A stretch of DNA of 12,100 nt from Gammaproteobacteria bacterium (GTDB taxonomy: Bacteria; Pseudomonadota; Gammaproteobacteria; SZUA-229): NCBI GenBank assembly GCA_016191795.1, contig JACPVK010000264.1:1-12100 (forward strand), in the 5' to 3' direction. The notes below the pieces were generated by a model. It did not search any database, was not told where the DNA came from, and saw only the letters and a list, made by a program, of their open reading frames with translations. The position numbers were made by a program, and so were the translations under genes. This document shows, piece after piece, positions 1-7,277 of this stretch (positions within the stretch are counted from its first letter, which is position 1; each line of letters starts with the position of its first letter).

Positions 1-1468
1 AACGTTTTTCGTAAAAGAATTCCTGCCACTGCCGCACCATACCCAGATAACCATTATTCAGATTAACGATTTTTACCGGCATACCAAACTGTTTGCAGGT
101 CGCCAGCTCCTGGATACACATCTGGATACTGCCTTCACCCGTCACACAGGCAACCATGGCATCGGGATGCGCCAACTGCACACCCATGGCAGCTGGCAAA
201 CCAAATCCCATGGTGCCCAGTCCACCAGAGTTAATCCAGCGACGTGGTTTATCGAATGGATAAAATTGCGCTGCAAACATTTGATGTTGACCCACATCAG
301 AGGTAACAAATGCATCGCCTTTGGTCACTTCATGCAACATCTGTATGACATATTGCGGTTTGATGGCGCCATTGTTGCGGTCGTACTTCAAACAATCCTG
401 GGCACGCCATTCATTGATCTGTTTCCACCAGGCATTTAACAAACCCGATTCGATATGGCGCTCGTCATCTTTCATCAGACGATTTAAATCTGTCATCACC
501 TGTTTCACATCGCCGACAATAGGCACATCGACCTTAACATTTTTGGAAATGGAAGCCGGGTCGATATCGATGTGAACGATGCGTGCATCCGGGCAAAATT
601 TTTCCAGATTACCGGTTACGCGATCGTCGAATCGCGCACCAATGGCAATCAATACATCGCAATGATGCATCGACATATTGGCTTCGTAAGTGCCATGCAT
701 ACCCAGCATGCCGACAAATTGTTTGTCACTCGCCGGGTAGGCACCCAGACCCATCAGGGTGTTGGTAATGGGCGCACCCAGTTTGCGCGCGAACTGGGTT
801 AGTTCGTCCGAGGCGTTGCTCAGAATCACACCGCCACCGGTGTAAATCATGGGCCGTTTGGCTGTGTAAATCAGCTCAAGGGCTTTCTTAACCTGGCCGA
901 TATGCCCCTTCACCGTCGGGTTGTAGGAACGCATTTTGATTTCACGCGGATACGAAAACTCGGTGCGATGCGCTGTAACATCCTTCGGTATATCGACAAC
1001 CACCGGACCGGGACGACCGGTTGAGGCCAGATAGAATGCTTTCTTCATAATGATGGCCAGATCCTTGACGTCTTCCACCAGGAAATTGTGCTTAACGATA
1101 GGACGTGTGATCCCTACGCAGTCCACTTCCTGAAAGGCGTCATTCCCAATTAACGGGCGAGGCACCTGGCCGGTCAGCACCACCATAGGGATTGAATCCA
1201 TGTAGGCGGTCGCAATACCGGTAACGGCATTGGTTGCACCCGGACCAGAAGTGACCAGCACCACACCGGTTTTGCCTGTACTGCGCGCATAGCCATCCGC
1301 CGCATGAGTCGCGGCCTGTTCATGACGCACCAGAATGTGCTGTACCTTGTCCTGCTTGAACAGTGCATCATAAATATGCAGCACCGCACCACCGGGGTAA
1401 CCAAAAACGTGCTCAACACCTTCTTCAATCAGGCATTGAACGACTATATCCGCACCAGTTAATTCCAC
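1..1468 (-). CDS. ilvI: Acetolactate synthase large subunit, 3' end cut by window edge
   Basis: This is the catalytic subunit of acetohydroxyacid synthase, which uses ThDP, FAD and Mg to join two pyruvates, or pyruvate and 2-oxobutyrate, in the first shared step of Val/Leu/Ile synthesis. About 489 codons are visible and the frame is still open at position 1, where the family usually runs to 570-590 residues. Visible motifs are FGYPGGAV near residue 22, the ThDP-activating Glu in RHEQ (E50), the SGPGATN segment, GRPGPVVVDIPKD, and the C-terminal ThDP/Mg block VTGEGSIQM followed by NLNNGYLGM. The start is GTG at 1468, with GGAG nine bases upstream and an N-terminus (MELTGAD) like that of Pseudomonas-type IlvI. 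An in-frame ATG at 1522 lacks a Shine-Dalgarno and would add 18 unconserved residues. The regulatory subunit gene ilvH would be expected beyond the left edge. The choice of ilvI over ilvB rests on overall resemblance only. Confidence 0.96.
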   Translation of the reverse strand, partial: MELTGADIVVQCLIEEGVEHVFGYPGGAVLHIYDALFKQDKVQHILVRHEQAATHAADGYARSTGKTGVVLVTSGPGATNAVTGIATAYMDSIPMVVLTGQVPRPLIGNDAFQEVDCVGITRPIVKHNFLVEDVKDLAIIMKKAFYLASTGRPGPVVVDIPKDVTAHRTEFSYPREIKMRSYNPTVKGHIGQVKKALELIYTAKRPMIYTGGGVILSNASDELTQFARKLGAPITNTLMGLGAYPASDKQFVGMLGMHGTYEANMSMHHCDVLIAIGARFDDRVTGNLEKFCPDARIVHIDIDPASISKNVKVDVPIVGDVKQVMTDLNRLMKDDERHIESGLLNAWWKQINEWRAQDCLKYDRNNGAIKPQYVIQMLHEVTKGDAFVTSDVGQHQMFAAQFYPFDKPRRWINSGGLGTMGFGLPAAMGVQLAHPDAMVACVTGEGSIQMCIQELATCKQFGMPVKIVNLNNGYLGMVRQWQEFFYEKR

Positions 1469-1477
1469 TGTAGAAGT

Positions 1478-1481
1478 CTCC
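1478..1481 (-). promoter_or_regulatory. Ribosome binding site that decides the ilvI GTG start
   Basis: GGAG on the minus strand lies nine bases before the GTG at 1468. No comparable site precedes the in-frame ATG at 1522, so the GTG is preferred. I saw no leader peptide rich in Ile/Val/Leu codons followed by an attenuator in the spacer upstream. Confidence 0.7.
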
Positions 1482-1627
1482 GTAGACCTTAAAATACCTT
1501 GAAAATCATAGACTTTTTGCATGCTATCAGAGCAGCAAGCCGTGCAGTTTAGCGCAAAAAATAAGCGGATGACAGGGACGTAAAGTAGAAAATGTAATGA
1601 CAGAACGATGTTTATGCCAAACCAACA

Positions 1628-1652
1628 AAAACCCCGGCTATGCCGGGGTTTT
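1628..1652 (-). terminator. Rho-independent terminator of the exported-protein gene
   Basis: A perfect inverted repeat with 11-base arms (1628-1638 and 1642-1652) and a three-base loop; the core is CCCCGGC/GCCGGGG flanked by A and T runs. Read on the minus strand it ends in a U tract. It lies 50 bases past the stop of the gene at 1702-2625 and should separate that gene from ilvI. Confidence 0.9.
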
Positions 1653-1701
1653 GTGTATAACTCAAATTACCGCGCCGTCAGCAGCGCGATGTAATCAATC
1701 A

Positions 1702-2625
1702 TTAAAAGTCGCTGCTAGCCTTGCCACCGGCAACCTTGGTCAGCAATTCCTTGATGGCATCCGGAGTTGGCATGATATTCATAAAGCTGTTATCACCCAT
1801 CATACTCAGATCAGGGAAGTTGATCGCAATACGGAAACGTGCATGCAGTGCTTCGATATCCTTGTCCTTGACCAGGATTTCGTAGGGCAGATGCGCAGTT
1901 GAACGCAGTGGCTTGAAATCAATTTCGCTCATGATGAACTTGTCATCCTGATATTTCTTGCCTTCGTTAGGGGCTTTCATACCTACACCAAACAGGGTCT
2001 GTGATGTGCCAGGGATATCGATGCGATATACCTGTGAAGCGCCACCCATTTTCGCATTGAGGTTCTTCTCAACTGTTGCAACGGCTTGCTCGTGGCTGGA
2101 TTTAGTAGCCAGTTCCAGCGGTTCATCGAAATACTCCATACCGAAGGTATAGTGATATTTAGCCAGACCTTTCTCTGACAAACCCTTGGCAGGACCAAAA
2201 TCCTGAACGTGGCCCAGAGCGGCTTTCAGGGCAGCTGCTGTCTGTGGCAGTTTGGAATCAACATGATAGGCCTTGGCCATGTAGAAAGGATTGGTGTACG
2301 AAACCTGCACCTTACCGCCCAGCTCTGTGAGCGATACACGCTGCGCTGCAACATAACCGCCACGATCGTGGCTGGCAGCTGCTTTTTTCAGTTCGTCGTT
2401 AGTCACAACAACGATATATGCGCCATCAAAAGGTGCATATTCACCAGCAATCGTAAAACCATTCGCCGTTAATGCTGTTTTGGTAGGTTCCAGCTTGTCG
2501 GCAATTTTACCGGCCTGGTTTGAGGCTAGTGCAAAGGGTAAATAACTGTCTTCAGCCTGTGCTGCCATGGCAGCCAGGCCGACCGCTAATGCAAATGCAT
2601 AAGAGTAGGCTGATTTGATTCTCAT
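1702..2625 (-). CDS. Exported protein of unknown function, possibly two DUF302-like halves
   Basis: I do not recognise this 307-residue protein with certainty. Residues 1-24 form a Sec signal peptide (basic start, hydrophobic core, AQA cleavage site), so the mature protein is probably periplasmic. It has no cysteine, no membrane segment after the signal and no obvious catalytic motif. Two halves look alike. Each has an alpha helix, then a beta strand ending in a short aliphatic run (YIVVV near 70; TLFGVGM near 210), then a strand-turn-strand unit before a proline (AAQRVSLTEL..VQVSYTNP near 93-113; PYEILVKDKD..FRIAINFP near 249-272). That pattern resembles the DUF302 fold, which is inference. 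The start has GGAG six bases upstream. The gene has its own terminator and a plausible promoter at 2681-2709, so it is probably monocistronic. Its neighbour upstream is a FadL-like channel. Confidence 0.8.
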   Translation of the reverse strand: MRIKSAYSYAFALAVGLAAMAAQAEDSYLPFALASNQAGKIADKLEPTKTALTANGFTIAGEYAPFDGAYIVVVTNDELKKAAASHDRGGYVAAQRVSLTELGGKVQVSYTNPFYMAKAYHVDSKLPQTAAALKAALGHVQDFGPAKGLSEKGLAKYHYTFGMEYFDEPLELATKSSHEQAVATVEKNLNAKMGGASQVYRIDIPGTSQTLFGVGMKAPNEGKKYQDDKFIMSEIDFKPLRSTAHLPYEILVKDKDIEALHARFRIAINFPDLSMMGDNSFMNIMPTPDAIKELLTKVAGGKASSDF

Positions 2626-2680
2626 TTTGTGCTCCGTATCGAAATTTTTAGAAATGAACGACGTTTGCCGCGCGGGTAGA

Positions 2681-2709
2681 AACTAACCCCCCCGTCTGGT
2701 GATTGTCAA
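2681..2709 (-). promoter_or_regulatory. Candidate sigma70 promoter with a poly-G spacer
   Basis: On the minus strand a perfect -35 box TTGACA (2704-2709) is followed by a 17-base spacer ending in seven consecutive G (2687-2693), then TTAGTT at 2681-2686 (or TAGTTT at 2680-2685 with an 18-base spacer). The -10 match is poor, which would suit an activated promoter. The position gives a leader of roughly 45-50 bases before the start at 2625. Confidence 0.45.
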
Positions 2710-2720
2710 CGCAAGACAAT
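2702..2720. promoter_or_regulatory. Palindromic operator candidate over the -35 box
   Basis: ATTGTC-N7-GACAAT is a perfect inverted repeat with six-base arms at 2702-2707 and 2715-2720. It covers the TTGACA box of the promoter at 2681-2709. The spacing of about one helical turn between half-site centres is typical of a dimeric helix-turn-helix regulator. No second copy was noticed in the window and the regulator is unknown. Confidence 0.45.
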
Positions 2721-2850
2721 TTTATTTTTGCCGATGTATAAACACCATTTATTAAACATAATATTACTGTTTGCTAATAGATATTTCGAATCATTGAGTT
2801 AGTGAAATAATTATTACAGTGAATACAGTCTGGATAATTTCAGCCATAAA

Positions 2851-2877
2851 AAAAGGCCGCGTACAACGCGGCCTTTT
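2851..2877 (-). terminator. Rho-independent terminator of the fadL-like gene
   Basis: Arms of 11 bases (2851-2861 and 2867-2877) with core GGCCGCG/CGCGGCC and a five-base loop. The minus-strand reading ends in a U run from the A tract at 2848-2854. It begins 22 bases past the stop of the gene at 2899-4314. Confidence 0.9.
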
Positions 2878-2898
2878 CCGTCAACACACCTGAGGAAA

Positions 2899-4314
2899 TC
2901 AGAAGTTCATGGTGTACATTAACTGCCAGCTAAGCTGACTATGCGTGACAGTTACGCCTGAACCACCATCCTGTGTCACGTCGAGTGCATGCATCAAGGC
3001 AAAATCAACACCCTGATTGTCGCCAATCTTGTAACCAACACCCGCCGTTACATGATTCTCTTCAATCGCCGGGAACAATGGATTCATGTAAGCATCCGGT
3101 ACTGGGTTATTCGCAACATTCATACCTGCGCGCAGCGTTAAAGCGTCATCCATTTTGTAGGCCGCACCGAATTGAATGGCCGTCTGGTCTTTCCAGTTCT
3201 GGTACATTTCCAGATCCATCGACGCACCCGCAAACGAACCATTGGAAACTACATTATCAGCAGTAAATGACATGCGGAAAGAATCCATGACATCTGACCA
3301 CATGATTTGCTTCACATCAACAGCCACCATCACTTTGTCAGTCGCCTGATATGACAAGCCCACCCCTAAAGTTGCGGGCCATTGAAAATCGACAACTTTG
3401 ACAGTACCTGTAATGGGTACAGTAGCGGGGCCACCACCAACCATAGGGCCATTCACATTCATTGACAAGGTAGCACCATTTGCTTCCATATCAGCAAGAC
3501 TTGTTTTGAAATGATAAGTACCACCTATAGTTAATTTACCTTCTTTTGCTACAAAACCAATCTTTCCGCCATAGCCTGTAGAGGTTGCCTCACCAGTAAA
3601 ATCATTAGTATTAGAAAAATCGAAGCGCACCCAATTAACACCTGTGATCTGACCACCTCCAACAGCAGCAGCTAATCCATCTACCATGGTGCCAGAGGCT
3701 ATCCCAGGATATGTAGGTCCACCACCGCCAAATGCAGGTACAAACATCATGAAATCCGATCCGGTCATTGCCATTTTCAAATCCATACCCGCCCACACAA
3801 AATCAACCGTACCACCAATCGTGAGTGTGTCATTCACGTTATAAGCAATCGGCGCCAGCAATCGGCCCACACCCACTTCGGAACGCACCGCTTCACCGGT
3901 ACCGGCTGCCAGGAATGAGTTGGCTTCATACTCCGTACCCATACCACCCTGAGCAAACATGCCCACACCATAACTCAGCTTGCCTTCTTTCTTGGTCCAG
4001 CCCACTGCCGGCATGTAATAGGCGTCACCACCTGATTTTGCTTCCATCGGACCCGCTATAGCTGTGACATCCGGCCCCAGAAAACCCAGTGCCACTTCCA
4101 GTCGACTCTGACCATCAGTCATCAGCCCCAAAGTTGCCGGATTGTTCATCGTGGCAGCAGAGCCATTTTCATAAGCCATGGAGGCGCCACCCATACCGGC
4201 AGCGATAGGGCCATAACCTTCAATATTCATACCATTGGTTGCGTATACGGCAGGTGCTGCCAGTACACTTGAGATAGATGCAGCAATTAAAGTTTTGTTG
4301 AACCCACTAGACAT
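2899..4314 (-). CDS. FadL/TodX-family outer-membrane hydrophobic-substrate channel
   Basis: The product is a 471-residue outer-membrane beta-barrel of the FadL/OmpP1/TodX family, which passes long-chain fatty acids or other hydrophobic compounds through a lateral opening in the barrel. Residues 1-25 are a signal peptide ending AVYA. The mature protein starts TNGMNIEGYGPIAAGMGGAS, the family N-terminal hatch, followed by the conserved NNPATLG. The protein ends in aromatic/alternating strands with C-terminal Phe (LMYTMNF), the usual barrel-assembly signal. GAGGG lies seven bases before the ATG. The middle, around residues 180-300, holds Gly-rich and Met-rich loops encoded by clearly AT-richer DNA than the flanks. 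The substrate cannot be read from the sequence. Sulfur oxidisers often carry such channels, but a role in sulfur uptake here is speculation, so no symbol is given. Confidence 0.9.
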   Translation of the reverse strand: MSSGFNKTLIAASISSVLAAPAVYATNGMNIEGYGPIAAGMGGASMAYENGSAATMNNPATLGLMTDGQSRLEVALGFLGPDVTAIAGPMEAKSGGDAYYMPAVGWTKKEGKLSYGVGMFAQGGMGTEYEANSFLAAGTGEAVRSEVGVGRLLAPIAYNVNDTLTIGGTVDFVWAGMDLKMAMTGSDFMMFVPAFGGGGPTYPGIASGTMVDGLAAAVGGGQITGVNWVRFDFSNTNDFTGEATSTGYGGKIGFVAKEGKLTIGGTYHFKTSLADMEANGATLSMNVNGPMVGGGPATVPITGTVKVVDFQWPATLGVGLSYQATDKVMVAVDVKQIMWSDVMDSFRMSFTADNVVSNGSFAGASMDLEMYQNWKDQTAIQFGAAYKMDDALTLRAGMNVANNPVPDAYMNPLFPAIEENHVTAGVGYKIGDNQGVDFALMHALDVTQDGGSGVTVTHSQLSWQLMYTMNF

Positions 4315-4378
4315 GATGTGACCCTCGAAATGGAGTTTGCGCGCGCGCGTTATTGTTGTATGTGCTCCTTACTGATGC

Positions 4379-4440
4379 ATGCTTGCCCTTCGTGGCAAAC
4401 ACTCTCAAAGGCGGGAGCGTTTGGCAGACAGCACAAGCAT
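4379..4440 (-). other. 62-nt imperfect stem-loop in the fadL-like leader
   Basis: ATGCTTG (minus strand, 4434-4440) pairs perfectly with CAAGCAT (4379-4385). An inner helix forms between CCAAACGCTC and GAGTGTTTG with one G-U pair, separated from the outer helix by an internal loop. There is no U run, so it does not look like a terminator for the rhodanese gene. It may be a regulatory or stabilising leader structure. Confidence 0.4.
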
Positions 4441-4500
4441 GTGGAGCATTGGACAATATGTAGAACAGGAACAGGTAATACGCAATGAAACAATTAATAT

Positions 4501-4529
4501 ATTGTAAAGCTGGATAATCTAGATCAAGA
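4501..4529 (-). promoter_or_regulatory. Possible promoter of the fadL-like gene
   Basis: TACAAT (4501-4506, minus strand) is five of six to the -10 consensus. Seventeen bases upstream is TCTTGA (4524-4529), a weak -35. It begins just past the rhodanese stop at 4535 and would give a leader of about 180 bases that includes the stem-loop at 4379-4440. Confidence 0.35.
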
Positions 4530-4534
4530 CCTGG

Positions 4535-4903
4535 TTAGAGAGGCAAACCCATACGCACCCAGGCCATGATGCCACCACGCAAGTTATAGACTTCATCAAA
4601 ACCCTGAGCCATTAAAAAACCAACACCCTGTGCCGAACGCGCACCACTGCGACAATACAGCACACAAACATCTTCGCGATTGAGCTCGTTTAGCCGCAGC
4701 GGCAAAGTATGCAAGGGTAATTTTTCAGCATTAGGTAACATACCTGTGGCCATTTCTTCCATGCTGCGCACGTCCAGCAAGCGGATTTTTCGCTTGTCGT
4801 CGAGATAGGATTTCAGGGTTTGGACATCGAGTTCCTTGATTGAATACACCGGGCACCTGTTGGGGGTAGTTTGATCGAATCGCAAATAGTAGCGGAATGG
4901 CAT
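4535..4903 (-). CDS. Single-domain rhodanese (sulfurtransferase)
   Basis: The product is a cytoplasmic single-domain rhodanese, about the size of GlpE, that carries sulfane sulfur as a cysteine persulfide. The fold signatures are LLDVRSMEE near residue 42 and the active-site loop CRSGAR at 84-89 with nucleophile C84, followed by GFDEVYNLRGGIMAW, the typical C-terminal block. There is no signal peptide. The given ATG has no good Shine-Dalgarno, and residues 1-18 lie outside the domain. A GTG at 4849 preceded by AGG at six bases would give a 104-residue protein and may be the true start. The gene is divergent from the DsrE2 gene at 5229. Rhodanese, TusA and DsrE2 genes are commonly grouped in sulfur oxidisers, and TusA is absent here. 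Confidence 0.9.
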   Translation of the reverse strand: MPFRYYLRFDQTTPNRCPVYSIKELDVQTLKSYLDDKRKIRLLDVRSMEEMATGMLPNAEKLPLHTLPLRLNELNREDVCVLYCRSGARSAQGVGFLMAQGFDEVYNLRGGIMAWVRMGLPL

Positions 4904-5228
4904 TTCAAGTAAAACGTTGGCATATACAAATCTGTGAATATATTAACGATTATATAGAGATATTCTAATTCTCAGGGCCGTCATTTAGTTCCTAAAAATC
5001 AGTTAGTTAGCACAATTGATCAAAATACCAGCACAAATTCATGTTCCCGTCTGTCAACTGGATCAAAAAAAATTCAATCAGGTGCTTGCCTTTCATTCTT
5101 GATCGAAGGTATTTTGTACGATGAAAAATCATACAAGTGACTGACATTTTCAAGAATCACCCTGAATTCGCAGCCAGACGGGCCAATACCTGAACCACTG
5201 CACATTACATCAACGTGAGGAGAATTAA
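4904..5228. other. Divergent AT-rich regulatory spacer with repeats
   Basis: This 325-bp gap separates the divergent rhodanese and DsrE2 genes and holds no credible ORF. It contains GATCAAAA at 5018-5025 and 5061-5068 and GATCGAAG at 5101-5108, with starts 43 and 40 bases apart. CAAAATACC (5021-5029) recurs inverted as GGTATTTTG (5108-5116). A leftward TATAAT (4949-4954) and a weak rightward TTGCCT-18-TATTTT (5086-5115) are possible promoters. A strong Shine-Dalgarno (GAGGAG) precedes the DsrE2 start. Confidence 0.5.
4949..4954 (-). promoter_or_regulatory. Possible -10 box of the rhodanese gene
   Basis: A perfect TATAAT on the minus strand, about 45 bases before the rhodanese start at 4903. 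The expected -35 position (CCCTGA) is poor, so the call rests on one hexamer in AT-rich DNA. Confidence 0.3.
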
Positions 5229-5744
5229 ATGAGCGACCACCGTAAACTGACCATCATCGCAACCAAGGGCACGCTGGACTGGGCCTACCCTCCCTATATT
5301 CTGGCCAGCACGGCTGCAGCCCTGGGGATGGAAGTATCTGTATTCTTTACCTTCTACGGTCTGAACCTGTTGCTCAAAGATACCAGCCCGCTGAAAGTAA
5401 CCCCTACCGGCAATCCTTCCATGCCGATGAAAATGCCTATGGGCCCCAAATGGCTGCGTAGCATTGATTTTGGACCCAAAATCCCTAACGTCCTGTGGAA
5501 TGTACCCTTCATGGACAGCATTGCCACTGTGTTGATGAAGAAAACCATCGCTAATTGTGGCGTTGCCTCTATCGATGAACTGCGCTCACTGTGCCAGGAA
5601 GCGGAAGTTAAATTCCTCGCCTGCCAGATGACTGTTGAACTTTTTGGCTATAACCATAATCAGTTCATCGATGGCGTTGAGTATGTAGGTGCAGCCACTT
5701 ACTTCGAAGAGTCCTCAAACGCTACTCAGTCCCTGTTTATCTAA
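5229..5744 (+). CDS. DsrE2-family sulfur-trafficking protein
   Basis: The product is a 171-residue member of the DsrE/DsrF family, DsrE2 branch. Such proteins take part in cytoplasmic sulfur relay with rhodanese and TusA, holding sulfur on a conserved cysteine. Visible signatures are the N-terminal strand LTIIATKGTLDWAYPP (7-22), the FFTFYGL strand (39-45), the Pro/Met-rich loop near 63-75, and the block FLACQMT with candidate active Cys C132. C110 and C122 are further cysteines. The C-terminal GVEYVGAATYFEESSNA also matches the family. Hydrophobic stretches at 24-49 are typical of the branch, and membrane association is uncertain. GAGGAG six bases before the ATG supports the start. A strong terminator 20 bases downstream suggests a single-gene unit. 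The divergent rhodanese is the likely functional partner. Confidence 0.88.
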   Translation: MSDHRKLTIIATKGTLDWAYPPYILASTAAALGMEVSVFFTFYGLNLLLKDTSPLKVTPTGNPSMPMKMPMGPKWLRSIDFGPKIPNVLWNVPFMDSIATVLMKKTIANCGVASIDELRSLCQEAEVKFLACQMTVELFGYNHNQFIDGVEYVGAATYFEESSNATQSLFI

Positions 5745-5765
5745 CAGCGACACTGCTCTTAAGCA

Positions 5766-5796
5766 AAAAAAGGCTGCACCGAGTGCAGCCTTTTTT
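5766..5796 (+). terminator. Rho-independent terminator of the DsrE2 gene
   Basis: A perfect hairpin with 14-base arms (5766-5779 and 5783-5796), core GGCTGCAC/GTGCAGCC and loop CGA, followed by a T run. It lies between the DsrE2 stop and the bepA-like start and separates the two genes. Confidence 0.93.
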
Positions 5797-5843
5797 ATTG
5801 CCCTGCATAATAGAAACAACTGGATACTGACAACAGGTTACAC

Positions 5844-7277
5844 ATGCACAAAAAGCTGCATAGCAATAAAATGAGACTGGCATTATGCCTGCTTCTATTT
5901 TTAGTAAGCGTCAGCCACGCCGAACTCCCGGAACTGGGTGATCCAACCAAAAAAGAGCTGAGCCCGTTTGAAGAATATTTGATGGGCAAACAGTTCTATC
6001 AAACACTACGCTCCAACATTCCATTTGTAGAAGACCTGGTTGTGAATGATTATCTGACAACGCTGGGCCAGAAACTGGTATCACAAACCGGCGAGTCCAA
6101 TAAACAATTTCATTTTTTTATATTAAAGATTCCCAGCATCAACGCCTTTGCCGGACCTGACGCCTATATCGGAATACATACCGGCCTTATTCTGTCCGCA
6201 CAAAACGAAAGTGAGCTGGCGGGTGTTCTGGCACATGAGATTTCCCATGTAACACAACGCCACCTTGCCCGTGCCATGACAGAATCCAGTACCTCACCAG
6301 GTGTGGGTTTCGCAGCGATTCTTGCCGGCATTCTGGTATCGGCTCAAAACCCGGCAGCGGGAGCCGCCATTATTTATGGTAGTGCTGCCGGCATGATGCA
6401 ATCACAAATAAACTTCACCAGGCAGAATGAATATGAGGCAGATCGTATCGCCATCAGCGTATTACGCAACGCCAACATCAGCCCCGATGGCATGACCAAT
6501 TTTTTTGAAACCCTGCTGGCGAAATCCGAATCCAGCAATGAACTGGCACAAATCGAATATTTACGCACGCATCCACTGAGCTCTACCCGCATAGCGGAAT
6601 CCAAGCATCGAATTCAGGAGAATGATCACTCACTGCCGAAAGACAGCCTGAATTTTCAACTCACAAAAGCCAGAATTATGGTTGTAACGGCGCCTTCCGT
6701 GACCGATTTAATAGCGCGCTTTAAGTCGATAGACAAAGAACAGATGAGTATCAGTGACCAATATGCGATGGCGATTGCACTGATGGCACACGATAATCAC
6801 CAGCAAGCAGTAGTATTACTTAAAAAACTTATACAGCGTAATGATCACCCCTGGTTTAAACTGGCACTGGCCAAAGCGTATGAACACAACCATCAGGATC
6901 AGCTGGCACTGGATACGCTGGACACTCTCAATCAAACCCTGCCAAACTATTTACCGGTGGTCATCGAGTATGCATTATTGCTCAATTCACAAGGTAACTA
7001 CGACAGATCGCTGCTGCTATTAAAACGCATATTACAATATCAAAAACACCCGGTGATCTACGAAACCCTCGCTCAAACTTATTACAGCAAAGGTCAAATC
7101 GGCGCCGCACTTGAGGCAACCAGCTACCAATATGAACAGGAAGGCCACCTTAAACTGGCTGCACAACAAATAGACAACGCATTGAAGCAGCCAGATCTTG
7201 ATACGGCTGCATACCAACGTTTGGAAAGCAGAAAAGGGACGCTGCTGGAACAGTTAAAACGTGAAAAAATAAATTAG
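5844..7277 (+). CDS. bepA: BepA-like periplasmic M48 metalloprotease with TPRs
   Basis: The product is a 477-residue beta-barrel assembly-enhancing protease (BepA/YfgC type). The family degrades stalled or misfolded outer-membrane proteins at the BAM complex and assists LptD maturation. An N-terminal signal peptide ends near SHA (26). The M48 domain shows NAFAGPDAYIGIHTGL (100-115), the zinc motif HEISH (131-135) and NEYEADR, where E196 should be the third zinc ligand. H243 in RTHPLSS matches the regulatory histidine of E. coli BepA (H246). From about residue 260 the chain is helical and TPR-like, as expected. E. coli BepA has 487 residues. CAGG lies six bases before the ATG at 5844; the inner ATG at 5871 lacks a site. 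No strong terminator follows before the sox leader, so some read-through into soxX is possible. Confidence 0.92.
   Translation: MHKKLHSNKMRLALCLLLFLVSVSHAELPELGDPTKKELSPFEEYLMGKQFYQTLRSNIPFVEDLVVNDYLTTLGQKLVSQTGESNKQFHFFILKIPSINAFAGPDAYIGIHTGLILSAQNESELAGVLAHEISHVTQRHLARAMTESSTSPGVGFAAILAGILVSAQNPAAGAAIIYGSAAGMMQSQINFTRQNEYEADRIAISVLRNANISPDGMTNFFETLLAKSESSNELAQIEYLRTHPLSSTRIAESKHRIQENDHSLPKDSLNFQLTKARIMVVTAPSVTDLIARFKSIDKEQMSISDQYAMAIALMAHDNHQQAVVLLKKLIQRNDHPWFKLALAKAYEHNHQDQLALDTLDTLNQTLPNYLPVVIEYALLLNSQGNYDRSLLLLKRILQYQKHPVIYETLAQTYYSKGQIGAALEATSYQYEQEGHLKLAAQQIDNALKQPDLDTAAYQRLESRKGTLLEQLKREKIN

Noticed and set aside
130..150. ThDP motif of the acetolactate synthase reads GEGS instead of GDGS
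   Set aside because: Pseudomonas-type IlvI proteins also carry GEGS, so this is a lineage variant and not a damaged site.
4339..4349. Alternating GC run as a possible Z-DNA element or microsatellite
   Set aside because: Only 11 bases long; it is noted with the fadL leader but is too short to support an independent claim.
4354..4370. Strong Shine-Dalgarno-like TAAGGAG on the minus strand, hinting at a small gene before the fadL-like gene
   Set aside because: No ATG, GTG or TTG follows at a usable distance; the fadL-like gene has its own GAGGG site further downstream.
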